Source: Corynebacterium incognita (GTDB taxonomy: Bacteria > Actinomycetota > Actinomycetes > Mycobacteriales > Mycobacteriaceae). Taken from it: a DNA stretch of 64,000 nt. The notes under the pieces are model-generated. The model had not been told where the DNA came from and did not search any database. It saw nothing but the letters and a program-made list of their open reading frames with translations. Positions 37,554 through 45,360 of this stretch are shown piece by piece. The stretch is from contig NZ_CP059404.1 in assembly GCF_014217255.1 (NCBI RefSeq), positions 372,001 to 436,000 on the forward strand, written 5' to 3'. A program made the translations under genes and the position numbers. The stretch's first letter is position 1. Each line of letters begins with the position of its first letter.

Positions 37554-38106
37554 CCGCTTTCTCCCCTGCGATCTGCCGCAACGCCTCCCCCGGCGCGTAC
37601 ACCACGACGGCGTCTACGGCCTTGGCCCGCGGGACGTCGCCAAGCCCTCCCATGCTGGCGTTGACGCGGTCCAGTGCCGCGGTGATGACCTCAGCACGGG
37701 TGTCGTGCCCAGCGGATCCCGGAACCGGTTCGGGGATCTCCAGCGGTTGCGCGTGACCTAAAATAACGGCGTTGAGGCGCACCGAGCCCGCCGGGAACAG
37801 GGTGTCTACCTCCTCAGGACGCAGCGGCCGGGTAAAACGCACTAGGCCAAAGGCCGGTTCTGGGCCGACGTCGGCTAGCGATTCCCGCGCCACCGCGGCG
37901 TATTCTTCTTCGCTCATCCCCCGTTCCGGGCCCAGGACGTAGCCTTCCGGAATGCTGGCAGCGGCGGGTGATTCCTCCGGCGTGGGCAACGTTCCCACAG
38001 CTAGCACTGCGCCCACCGCGACGGCCGTTGCCACCAACGCCGCTACAACGTCGCGGTACGAGCTTGGCGACGCCCCTGCAGCTGCCCCGTCGGTCACCCC
38101 GGCCAC
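37492..38106 (-). CDS. Membrane-anchored hypothetical protein
   Basis: 204-aa protein with a short cytosolic N-terminus, one membrane helix (VVAALVATAVAVGAVLAVGT) and an extracytoplasmic domain of about 155 residues. The domain contains YVLGPERGMSEEEYAAVARE, FGLVRFTRPLRPEEVD and VDAVVVYAPGEALRQIAGEK. It resembles no family I can name. It starts 3 nt after rluD, so it is co-transcribed with lspA-rluD, and its last 20 codons overlap rarD on the other strand. The overlap is supported by protein-like sequence on both strands. Confidence 0.65.
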   Translation of the reverse strand: MAGVTDGAAAGASPSSYRDVVAALVATAVAVGAVLAVGTLPTPEESPAAASIPEGYVLGPERGMSEEEYAAVARESLADVGPEPAFGLVRFTRPLRPEEVDTLFPAGSVRLNAVILGHAQPLEIPEPVPGSAGHDTRAEVITAALDRVNASMGGLGDVPRAKAVDAVVVYAPGEALRQIAGEKAVKTLELAPPDAVWGHVAVHA

Positions 38107-38109
38107 CGC

Positions 38110-39117
38110 CTAGCGTTCGCCGCGCAGCACCCCGAGGGCGTGCTCCAAGTCAGCGGGGTATGGCGCTTCCACTTCCATCCACTTGCCCGTGCCGGGGTGG
38201 GTAAAGCCGAGCTTGACCGCGTGCAGCCACTGGCGGATGAGCCCGAGGCGCTTAGACAAGTTGGGGTCGGAGCCATACATCGGATCGCCCACGCACGGGT
38301 GCCCCGTGGCAGACATGTGCACACGGATCTGGTGAGTGCGGCCGGTTTCTAGGTGTACCTCCAGGAGGCTGGCCTCGCGGAAGGCCTCCACGAGTTCATA
38401 GTGGGTGACCGCGGGCTTGCCGTCGTCGACGACGGCGAATTTCCACCCGGAGGACGGGTGGCGGCCAATCGGCGCGTCAATGGTGCCCTCGATGGGATCA
38501 GGCAACCCTTGGACGATGGCGTGGTAGGTCTTTTTCACGGTGCGTTCTTTAAACGCCTGCTTGAGCGCGGAATAGGCACGCTCGCTGGCGGCCACCACCA
38601 TGACTCCGGAGGTACCCACGTCTAGGCGCTGGACGATGCCCTTGCGTTCCGTCGGCCCGGAGGTAGACACCCTGAAGCCCGCGGCGGCCAGCCCACCAAC
38701 CACAGTGGGGCCTTCCCACCCCACCGTCGGGTGGGCCGCGACGCCCACTGGTTTGTGGATCACGATGACGTCGTCGTCGAAGTAGAGCACGTCCATGCCC
38801 TCTACTAATTCCTCCTTCGGGACCAGCGTCGGTTCGGGCGCCGGCAGCGTCACGTCCACCCACACCCCCGCGGGCAGGCGATCACTTTTGCCTGCTGGGT
38901 GCTCGTCCACCAGCACGTCGCCGTCGGCGCACAGCTGCGCCACCACCGTCCGGGGAAGGCCCAGCATTTTGGCCAGGGCCGCGTCCACCCGCATGCCCTC
39001 GAGTCCCTCGGGCACGGGGAGGCGACGGTTTTCCCGCGCCACAGACCCAGCAGACGCCGCAGACCCAGCAGACCCAGCAGACTCAGCAGACTCAGCTAAC
39101 TCGTGTGCCTCGCGCAT
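38110..39117 (-). CDS. rluD: RluA-family 23S rRNA pseudouridine synthase
   Basis: 335-aa enzyme with an N-terminal S4 domain ([20 protein letters not shown]) and a RluA/RluD catalytic domain: [13 protein letters not shown], the catalytic Asp166 in [36 protein letters not shown] and GDPMYGSD. The canonical HRLD is QRLD here. Residues 8-25 are a Ser/Ala/Gly/Glu tripeptide repeat encoded by 9-bp tandem units (39042-39095). The lspA-rluD order is typical of actinobacteria; the start ATG lies 2 nt after the lspA stop. Confidence 0.93.
   Translation of the reverse strand: MREAHELAESAESAGSAGSAASAGSVARENRRLPVPEGLEGMRVDAALAKMLGLPRTVVAQLCADGDVLVDEHPAGKSDRLPAGVWVDVTLPAPEPTLVPKEELVEGMDVLYFDDDVIVIHKPVGVAAHPTVGWEGPTVVGGLAAAGFRVSTSGPTERKGIVQRLDVGTSGVMVVAASERAYSALKQAFKERTVKKTYHAIVQGLPDPIEGTIDAPIGRHPSSGWKFAVVDDGKPAVTHYELVEAFREASLLEVHLETGRTHQIRVHMSATGHPCVGDPMYGSDPNLSKRLGLIRQWLHAVKLGFTHPGTGKWMEVEAPYPADLEHALGVLRGER
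39042..39095. repeat. 9-bp tandem repeat in the 5' end of rluD
   Basis: Six consecutive 9-bp units (CAGACCCAG, CAGACGCCG, CAGACCCAG, CAGACCCAG, CAGACTCAG, CAGACTCAG on the plus strand). Being a multiple of 3, copy-number change would keep the rluD frame and only alter the length of the Ala-Gly/Glu-Ser linker. Confidence 0.85.
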
Positions 39118-39119
39118 AG

Positions 39120-39707
39120 TTAAACATCGCCTCCCTCACTCGAACCACCGCCGTTGCCCGGCGCTACCTTGTCGTTGCGACGCTCCTCCAGGAACATCGC
39201 GATCACGAAGATCACCACTCCGACTGTAATGGCCGAATCCGCGATATTGAACACCGCGAAGTTCCCCACAGAGATGAAGTCCACCACGTGGCCGAACCAG
39301 AACCCTGGCTCGCGGACAAGGCGGTCCGTGAGGTTGCCCAGCGCGCCGCCGGCAAGAAGCGCCAGACCAATGGCCATCCCCTTGTCGCGCACCCGGGGCG
39401 CCGCCACCGCCACGCCGACGACGAACGCCAGCTGAATCGTGGTGAACAACCAGGTGGAACCTTCGCCGCCCATGCTGAACGCGGCGCCGGGGTTAAACAG
39501 GAGGTAGAACCGGAACCAATCACCGAGGACCGGCTGCGGGATGCCCGGCTCCAGCCACGAGAGCATCAACTGCTTCGTGGCTTGATCCACGACAGCGACC
39601 GTGACGATGACCGCGGCCATGAGCGGCCAGAGCTTGCCCTTGCGGGGGACTCCCTGTGCGCGCCCTGCGCCACCTTCCCTATCTGCGGTGCCTGTCTTTG
39701 TGCTCAC
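39120..39707 (-). CDS. lspA: Lipoprotein signal peptidase II
   Basis: 195-aa four-helix aspartyl peptidase that removes signal peptides from diacylated prolipoproteins. Conserved boxes: [10 protein letters not shown] (residues about 40-50), [23 protein letters not shown] with the first catalytic Asp region, and [20 protein letters not shown] with the second. GTG 39707 (VSTKTG) is preferred because TACAAT (39715-39720) lies 7 nt upstream, giving a leaderless start; the ATG at 39716 would overlap the -10. It leads the lspA-rluD operon. Confidence 0.93.
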   Translation of the reverse strand: MSTKTGTADREGGAGRAQGVPRKGKLWPLMAAVIVTVAVVDQATKQLMLSWLEPGIPQPVLGDWFRFYLLFNPGAAFSMGGEGSTWLFTTIQLAFVVGVAVAAPRVRDKGMAIGLALLAGGALGNLTDRLVREPGFWFGHVVDFISVGNFAVFNIADSAITVGVVIFVIAMFLEERRNDKVAPGNGGGSSEGGDV

Positions 39708-39714
39708 CCGCACC

Positions 39715-39743
39715 ATTGTAAGTGACACGCGCTCGGGTATTTT
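39715..39743. promoter_or_regulatory. Back-to-back leaderless promoters of lspA and a lipoprotein gene
   Basis: TACAAT (39715-39720, minus strand) serves lspA and TATTTT (39738-39743, plus strand) serves the divergent lipoprotein gene; each is followed by 7 nt and a GTG start. The start codons are only 43 bp apart, so each -35 region would overlap the opposing -10. Confidence 0.6.
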
Positions 39744-39750
39744 AAAGGGC

Positions 39751-40779
39751 GTGCAACCTGGACGATTAACTCGAGTGTTTCTGACCACGGCGGCAGCCCT
39801 GACGGCGACCGCACTGACTTTGTCGGCGTGTGAGACCGGCCCTGCGTCTCCGCCTGTAGAACAGGCGGTGGGGCTGCCTCTCGACGCCCCGCGGGTATCC
39901 GTTGAATCCACCGGCGAGGGCGAGAAGAAGGTCCTGTCCTTTGCCGACATCGGCGCGGAGCAGAACCTAACGTTCACCACCCGCAGCGACTTCAGCCAGA
40001 CCATCCCGGACAAGCCCACCGCCGCGACGAAGGCTAAAGACTACGCCACGGACAACCTCGCCAAGGACAATGGGGGCGACGAGGTCACGCTGCCGCTCGA
40101 AGGCAAGGTCGAGGAAGCCACCCAAGACGTCGAGGGGCAGGCCCCGGCCACCCGCAACGCGTTCTTTACCGTGCGCAACCCGGAGACCACCGGCGATAAC
40201 AACGAGGCCATGCCCTCAGCCGACGGCTTCCAGGTGGGCTGGCGCGGCCTGGACAACGGCCAAATGAACAGCATCCGCCTCGCCGCCCCTACTGAAGCCC
40301 GCGACACCGCCCGCGCCGAGGTCGAGCAGGCGCTGATGAAGCTCCCCGCCCTCCCCGTCGTGTTTCCAGACGAGGCCGTGGGCAAGGGCGCGTCGTGGTC
40401 CGTGGATTCCCGCGTCACGGGCGATTCGACCATGCTGCAGACCACCACCTACACCATCAAGAAGATGGAGGGCTCCGTGGTAGAGCTGGACGTTGACATC
40501 GCACAGCGCCCCGCCCTTGGCGCGCTGTCCCTGGAAGGCCGCACCGACGACCCGGAGCTGGCCAAGCAAAACCTTGAGGTCTTGGATTCCGCGTCTGCGA
40601 CCACCGGGTCCATTACCGTGGACACCACCAAGCCTCTGCCCACCGGAGGCTTCGTGGATGTGGCCACCGCGGTGGTCTACGGCACCAAAGACTCCGCCAC
40701 AAACAAGTCCAAGGAAAACACCGATGGTGGCAGCAACAAGGTGGTGCAAAACTTCCGTTCCACGATTAATTTCGGATAA
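39751..40779 (+). CDS. Secreted lipoprotein, unknown function
   Basis: 342-aa lipoprotein with a classical signal (VFLTTAAALTATALTLSAC) and lipobox LSAC. The mature region is Ala/Thr/Lys/Asp-rich and beta-predicted, with segments LSFADIGAEQNLTFTTRSD, SADGFQVGWRGLDNGQMNSI and FPDEAVGKGASWSVDSRVTG. The pattern of paired beta blocks recalls other actinobacterial DUF-type lipoproteins such as DUF6263, but the match is not firm. Being divergent from lspA, whose product matures it, it may share control. GTG 39751 is leaderless (TATTTT 7 nt before). Confidence 0.75.
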   Translation: MQPGRLTRVFLTTAAALTATALTLSACETGPASPPVEQAVGLPLDAPRVSVESTGEGEKKVLSFADIGAEQNLTFTTRSDFSQTIPDKPTAATKAKDYATDNLAKDNGGDEVTLPLEGKVEEATQDVEGQAPATRNAFFTVRNPETTGDNNEAMPSADGFQVGWRGLDNGQMNSIRLAAPTEARDTARAEVEQALMKLPALPVVFPDEAVGKGASWSVDSRVTGDSTMLQTTTYTIKKMEGSVVELDVDIAQRPALGALSLEGRTDDPELAKQNLEVLDSASATTGSITVDTTKPLPTGGFVDVATAVVYGTKDSATNKSKENTDGGSNKVVQNFRSTINFG

Positions 40780-40877
40780 AGAATACTGATTATTCGGTCG
40801 CGTGAATTAAGTTTTCATTAACCTTGAGTCTTGTCCATTTTTATATCTCGTCTTGAGCCCGCTGAGGAGCGCACCCC

Positions 40878-41804
40878 GTGAACCACAGTTCCCACCGCCC
40901 CCGCATCGCTGTACTCGCCACCGGTGGCACCATTGCCTGCACGGCAGACGCCAACGGCGCGCTCGTGCCCACGGTGGACTGTGCCGGGCTTCTTGACGCC
41001 GTGGCGTCCGCCCTCAAGGGCATCGACACCGTAGCGGTTGACTTGGTCCAGCTCGATTCCTCGTCCATCACCCTGGCGGATCTAGACCTCATCGTCTCCG
41101 CGGTGCACGAGCAGCTGCGCAACGATTCCATTGACGGTGTGGTGCTCACCCACGGCACCGACTCCATGGAAGAAACCGCGATGGCGCTAGATCTCTTCCA
41201 TGACCGCTCGAAACCGGTGGTGATGACTGGCGCGCAGCGCGCCTTCGACCACCCGCAGTCGGACGGCCTGACCAATCTCGTGGATGCCCTGCGCCTGGCG
41301 GCCCGCGGTAACGTCTCCGACGTGGTGATTCAGTTCGGTTCGCAGACCATCCCGGCGCGCGGGGCGTACAAGAAGCACACGACGGAACTGCGTGCCTTCA
41401 GCAGCATCGCCGTCAACCGTCCTTCGGCCTTGCCGCTTCCCGTTACCCCGCTGGCGGGCAACAAGGTGGCCACCATCGCCGCTTATCCCGGCGGCGCACG
41501 CCTGCTCATCGACGCCGCCGTGTCGGCCGGTTACCAGGGCCTCGTGGTCAGCGCCATGGGTTCGGGCAACATGGGCCCGGACATGGGCGCCGCGGTCGCC
41601 GATGCCCTCCGCGAGGGCGTGAAGGTGGTCATTTCCAGCCGCGTTGCCGAGGGCGATATCAAACTCAGCTACGGCGGTGCCGGCGGTGGCGCGACGCTCG
41701 CGGATTTGGGAGCCGTGGGTTCTGGGCGACTGCGCGCGGGCCAGGCCCGCATCGCTTTAGCGGCCGCGCTGGCCACCGGCACGGACGTCGCCGAGCTGGT
41801 CTAG
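40878..41804 (+). CDS. ansA: L-asparaginase, type I-like
   Basis: 308-aa asparaginase hydrolysing asparagine to aspartate and ammonia. The nucleophile-Thr motif LATGGTIACTAD and the second-Thr motif LTHGTDSMEETA are intact; TGAQRAFDHPQSDG follows. No signal peptide, so it is cytosolic. GTG 40878 has GAGGAG 8 nt upstream. The stop TAG shares a CTAG palindrome with the convergent dinB stop, so the genes overlap by 4 bp. Confidence 0.92.
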   Translation: MNHSSHRPRIAVLATGGTIACTADANGALVPTVDCAGLLDAVASALKGIDTVAVDLVQLDSSSITLADLDLIVSAVHEQLRNDSIDGVVLTHGTDSMEETAMALDLFHDRSKPVVMTGAQRAFDHPQSDGLTNLVDALRLAARGNVSDVVIQFGSQTIPARGAYKKHTTELRAFSSIAVNRPSALPLPVTPLAGNKVATIAAYPGGARLLIDAAVSAGYQGLVVSAMGSGNMGPDMGAAVADALREGVKVVISSRVAEGDIKLSYGGAGGGATLADLGAVGSGRLRAGQARIALAAALATGTDVAELV

Positions 41805-43231
41805 CTGCCCAGCCAATCGTCCCAGCCCAACGAGCCCAGCGGATCGGCCGGTTCTAACTCGGGGTCGTCGGCAGGCAAGCTCAACGCCTTGCCGGGGCCA
41901 GTCGCCCGCGTTTCAAAGCGCACGCTCACCACGCCATGCCCGGTGCCCTGCACCCAACCGTGCCCGTAGCGCGGGTGGTACACGTCTTGCGTGGGCTGCC
42001 ACCGACCCGGGCTGGCCTCTGATACCTGCAGGCCAGTTGCCGCATCAACGCCTCCCCCAGCATCATCGCCCGCGCTGCCTTCGCCGCTGTTTCCACCACG
42101 AGCCCCGCCGTCACTCACGCCTGTCTCGTAGTCGTTGTCCGGCGCGGGCGGACGCACCACTTCCTTGTCCAACTCGGGGAACAACACGTCCTGGCGCGCG
42201 ATCTCCAACCCGGAGTAGCTCACGCCCACCAGCCGTATGGGCCCCAGTTCCTCGGGGTAGCGGACCAGGCGGAAAGCCGTGGCCTGAAGTATCTCGGCGT
42301 CATCAGTGGCGTAGCTCAGCGTCGCGGAACGGGATTCGATGTGGAAGTCCGCCATGCGCAGTTTCACCGTCACGGTGCGCGCACCGCGGCCGTCCTTGAG
42401 TAGCCTGCGGTGTGCATCCTTCGCGGCCCGGGTGACCGCCGCGTCTACCTCGGCAACGGTCATCAGATCCTTCGGGTACGTATGTTCCGCGGAGATCTGC
42501 TTGGCTACCGCGCGCGGCGCCACGGGGCGATCGTCGACACCGCGGGCGAGCGCCCACAACGACAGCCCGATCGTGCTGCCGAGGGAGATGGTCACTTCCT
42601 TCTCACTGAGCGCGGCAAGGTCTCCGATGGTCTCCACGCCCATGCCCTTGAGCTTCGCCTCGGTGACCGGCCCTACGCCCCAGAGCTTGGCGACGTCCAT
42701 GGGGTGCAGCAACTCCAGCTGCCGCCCGGCGGGCATGACAAACACCCCATCGGGCTTAGCCTCCCCGGACCCGATCTTGGCGTACTGTTTACCGGTCCCC
42801 GCGCCAATGGACGCGGGTAGCCCGGTCTGTTCTCGTATGTCCGCGCGCAGTCGGTGCGCCCATTCCGTGACTTCTTCCGGGGTGGCCCCCACTAGTTCGG
42901 CGGGTTCCATGAATGCCTCGTCGATGGACAGCTGTTCCACGAGATCCACGCGTTGACCGATAACTTCGAAGACCCGCTTCGACGCGGTGGAATAGATGAC
43001 CCGCCGCGGGGTCACCACCACGCCGCGCGGGCCCACGAGTTGCTTCGCACGGAACATCGGCATCGCCGAGTGCGCCCCCTTGGCACGTGCCTCGTACGAC
43101 GCGCCCGCGACCACGCCACGCCCAGACACGCCGCCCACGAGCACCGGCCGCCCCTGCAGCGTCGGCCGCGTCAGCTGCTCACAGGAGGCAAAGAACGCGT
43201 CCATGTCGATGTGGAGCACCCAGCGTTGCAT
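41801..43231 (-). CDS. dinB: DNA polymerase IV (Y-family)
   Basis: 476-aa lesion-bypass polymerase. The palm motifs are LHIDMDAFFASCEQL (catalytic Asp pair) and VEQLSIDEAFMEP (SIDE acidic motif); the thumb HhH motif is MDVAKLWGVGPVTEAKLKGM and the little-finger domain ends near residue 350. A roughly 110-residue Gly/Asp-rich C-terminal extension carrying DVYHPRYGHGWVQGTGHGVV is seen in corynebacterial members. ATG 43231 follows TATACT (43240-43245) by 8 nt (leaderless). No LexA box was evident. Confidence 0.94.
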   Translation of the reverse strand: MQRWVLHIDMDAFFASCEQLTRPTLQGRPVLVGGVSGRGVVAGASYEARAKGAHSAMPMFRAKQLVGPRGVVVTPRRVIYSTASKRVFEVIGQRVDLVEQLSIDEAFMEPAELVGATPEEVTEWAHRLRADIREQTGLPASIGAGTGKQYAKIGSGEAKPDGVFVMPAGRQLELLHPMDVAKLWGVGPVTEAKLKGMGVETIGDLAALSEKEVTISLGSTIGLSLWALARGVDDRPVAPRAVAKQISAEHTYPKDLMTVAEVDAAVTRAAKDAHRRLLKDGRGARTVTVKLRMADFHIESRSATLSYATDDAEILQATAFRLVRYPEELGPIRLVGVSYSGLEIARQDVLFPELDKEVVRPPAPDNDYETGVSDGGARGGNSGEGSAGDDAGGGVDAATGLQVSEASPGRWQPTQDVYHPRYGHGWVQGTGHGVVSVRFETRATGPGKALSLPADDPELEPADPLGSLGWDDWLGS

Positions 43232-43269
43232 AGCTACCGAGTATATTCCCTCTCCTTGTGCACTCCGTA

Positions 43270-43287
43270 GCCCCCTCGATAGGGGGC
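43270..43287. other. Perfect short hairpin upstream of dinB
   Basis: GCCCCCT CGAT AGGGGGC inverted repeat, 25 bp upstream of the dinB -10. There is no U-run on either strand. It could be an old terminator at the edge of the accessory block or a protein site. The rest of the 260-bp gap holds the two promoters and the repeats at 43377-43403. Confidence 0.5.
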
Positions 43288-43376
43288 CACCCACACCGTC
43301 TTTACATGCATTTTCGGGACGCCTCACAGCTAGACCAACCTCATACGCTGCACAATTTACCGCCCATTAGCGCCGT

Positions 43377-43403
43377 GTTCACCCAGTTAACAAACACTTC
43401 ACC
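43377..43403 (+). promoter_or_regulatory. PHO-box-like direct repeats upstream of the CYTH/ABC operon
   Basis: Three same-orientation half-sites: GTTCACC (43377-43383), GTTAACA (43386-43392) and CTTCACC (43397-43403). They resemble the GTTCACC units bound by actinobacterial PhoP/PhoR. They end about 20 bp before a TATATC/TATCCT -10 (43424-43431), where an activator would sit. An AAAAGGA ribosome-binding site at 43481 precedes the ATG at 43492. Confidence 0.45.
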
Positions 43404-43491
43404 ATTGCTTTCTGCGAAAACCCTATATCCTCAGTGAAGCTTCCAAGTTCGCGAACTCCCACGTTTATGATGCCAACAACAAAAGGACACC

Positions 43492-44328
43492 ATGCTCTGC
43501 TCAAAAAAGTTTCGTGCCACCGTTGCCGTTTCGTTAACTCCAATTTTCGCATTTCTTGGCGCTTCTCCAGCGTTCGCTGCCGATATTGCCGACCCGACCT
43601 ACCAGATCAAGCTCCGCATATCTCCTGAAGTTCTGGATGCTGAGGGCAATCCCACTCAAGATTTTGCCGACAAATACGAACTCAGCGATTTGAAAGGCAC
43701 CGAACAAATTGCGTACTTAGACACTGCTGACAACTTTTACCAGAATCGAGGTTGGTCTCTTCGGATTCGCTTAAAAGAGAAATCACGCGAATATGACCTC
43801 ACGTATAAGTACCGACATCCTTTGGCACAAAATTCTCTCGATAAAGAAACTGTCAACGATGCCCTCGAATTCGCAAATGACAACAACTTCGACGAATCTG
43901 ACACAAACTACGATGCTCAAGTGAACACAAGTTTTTTCACAAGCACGCTGGACTTTAGCAATAAGAAGTCCACTAATTGCCAACCTTTTAACTGCGTATT
44001 TCCAAGCGATGAGCTCGCCGCCACACTTATTGCAGACAAAGAACCTGGCAAACTCACCAAAGCCTCAGGTACCCACATCGATCCCCAATCGCTAGAAATG
44101 TCTCCTGTGGTAGAGCAGCGCACCTGGAGAATCGACGTCGACGGCATTGATACAGATTTCGAAGTAACTAATATAAACGGTGATTTTTGGGTTGAAGTTA
44201 GCGAAGAAGACAGCTCGCGCAAAGACGCCGCCCGGAAGAAGCAAGAACTCATTAACTCACTGACCGAAGACGGAATTCTGCTTAAACAAGACGCTTTCAA
44301 GACCGATTACGTTCTTGCTCGGTTCTAG
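43492..44328 (+). CDS. Secreted CYTH-like (triphosphate tunnel) protein
   Basis: 278-aa exported protein; signal peptide ends ASPAFA|AD (residue 29). The body resembles a CYTH/VTC tunnel domain: IAYLDTADNFYQNRGWSLRI (compare the family YFDTpd-L-rG-alRiR), the following LTYKYRH, then VEQRTWRIDVDG and a late FWVEVSEED with acidic end. The N-terminal ExExK signature is altered to YQIKLRI at residues 37-43, so catalysis on triphosphate or polyphosphate is uncertain; ligand binding remains possible. Cys163 and Cys168 could form a disulfide. First gene of the operon; its stop overlaps the AGGAGG of the next gene. More A/T-rich than core genes. Confidence 0.55.
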   Translation: MLCSKKFRATVAVSLTPIFAFLGASPAFAADIADPTYQIKLRISPEVLDAEGNPTQDFADKYELSDLKGTEQIAYLDTADNFYQNRGWSLRIRLKEKSREYDLTYKYRHPLAQNSLDKETVNDALEFANDNNFDESDTNYDAQVNTSFFTSTLDFSNKKSTNCQPFNCVFPSDELAATLIADKEPGKLTKASGTHIDPQSLEMSPVVEQRTWRIDVDGIDTDFEVTNINGDFWVEVSEEDSSRKDAARKKQELINSLTEDGILLKQDAFKTDYVLARF

Positions 44329-44339
44329 GAGGCAGTTCT

Positions 44340-45329
44340 TTGACTCAATTGACAGGAGCTGCCGTTTTCCTCGAGAACGTATCGCGAGTGTTTCCGGATG
44401 GAACTGGACTTCAACCGACGACGCTAGATATTGATCCTGGTGAATTCGTTTCAATTCTTGGCCCTTCGGGCTGTGGTAAATCCACGCTACTGCGGTGCAT
44501 CGCAGGGTTAGAAACTCCAGATACTGGCACCATAAACCTTGGGGATCGGACGGTCTTTGCCTCCGAGAGTAAAACTAACGTTGCCGTGAATCAGCGCGGC
44601 TTCTCGATGGTCTTCCAGGATCTTGCTTTGTGGCCCCACATGTCCGTCGCCCAAAACGTCGAGTTTCCCTTGACCGTGCAGACACCGCGTATGTCCGCAA
44701 CTGAACGCAAGGCCAAGGTCCAGCAAGCCCTCGACATGGTGAGCATCAGTGCAAAAGCCGCAGCCCGTCCGCATGAACTGTCTGGCGGTCAACAGCAACG
44801 CGTTGCTATCGCCCGTGCACTAGTGTCCAATCCTGATCTCTTGCTTCTCGACGAGCCTTTGTCAGCACTGGACGCAGCACTTCGTGTGCAAATCCGTGCA
44901 GAACTAATGCAGCTCAGCAGCGACTTGGGACTCACGATGATCTACGTGACGCACGACCAGCATGAAGCGCTAGCAATGTCGGACCGGGTCGTTGTCATGA
45001 ACGACGGTCGCGTCCATCAATTCGCTTCCCCCGTTGAGATTTACGAATCACCCACCGACACATTCGTAGGAGACTTCGTAGGCACGATGAACCGCCACAG
45101 TAGCGGGCTGGCTCTTCGTCCCGAGGCATGCGTCGTTAGTCAGCAGGGCCAGCTCCCACAGGATTACAATGCTCCCGCGGCGTTCCACGGAACAGTCCTT
45201 AACTCGCAATACGTCGGTGGCCGCTACCAAATCCGCTGCACGGTAGAGGGCGCTGCAGATCCTTGGCTTGTCTACGCCGAACAGGCGTTTTCTGCAGGCG
45301 ACTCAATCCTTGTCGCTCCCGCGACGTAG
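44340..45329 (+). CDS. ABC transporter ATP-binding protein (Fe3+/phosphonate/polyamine type)
   Basis: 329-aa ATPase: Walker A GPSGCGKSTLL, Q-loop VFQDLALWPHMSV, signature LSGGQQQRVAIARAL, Walker B LLLLDEPLSALDA, H-loop VTHDQHEA. A C-terminal TOBE-like domain (residues about 240-329, ALRPEACVV ... SILVAPAT) identifies the MalK/PotA/FbpC class. TTG start at 44340 with AGGAGG 7 nt upstream overlapping the preceding stop codon, so expression is coupled to the CYTH-like gene. It pairs with the solute-binding protein and double permease downstream. Specificity for phosphonate or phosphoester is inferred only from the neighbours. Confidence 0.92.
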   Translation: MTQLTGAAVFLENVSRVFPDGTGLQPTTLDIDPGEFVSILGPSGCGKSTLLRCIAGLETPDTGTINLGDRTVFASESKTNVAVNQRGFSMVFQDLALWPHMSVAQNVEFPLTVQTPRMSATERKAKVQQALDMVSISAKAAARPHELSGGQQQRVAIARALVSNPDLLLLDEPLSALDAALRVQIRAELMQLSSDLGLTMIYVTHDQHEALAMSDRVVVMNDGRVHQFASPVEIYESPTDTFVGDFVGTMNRHSSGLALRPEACVVSQQGQLPQDYNAPAAFHGTVLNSQYVGGRYQIRCTVEGAADPWLVYAEQAFSAGDSILVAPAT

Positions 45330-45360
45330 TGTGCACCCACTTTCTCGAAAGGAAACAACC

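Noticed and set aside
39042..39095. Possible CRISPR array
   Set aside because: Units are 9 bp and contiguous without spacers; it is a coding microsatellite in rluD.
43240..43290. LexA/SOS box upstream of dinB
   Set aside because: No sequence close to the actinobacterial TCGAAC-type SOS palindrome is present; only a -10 and an unrelated GC hairpin.
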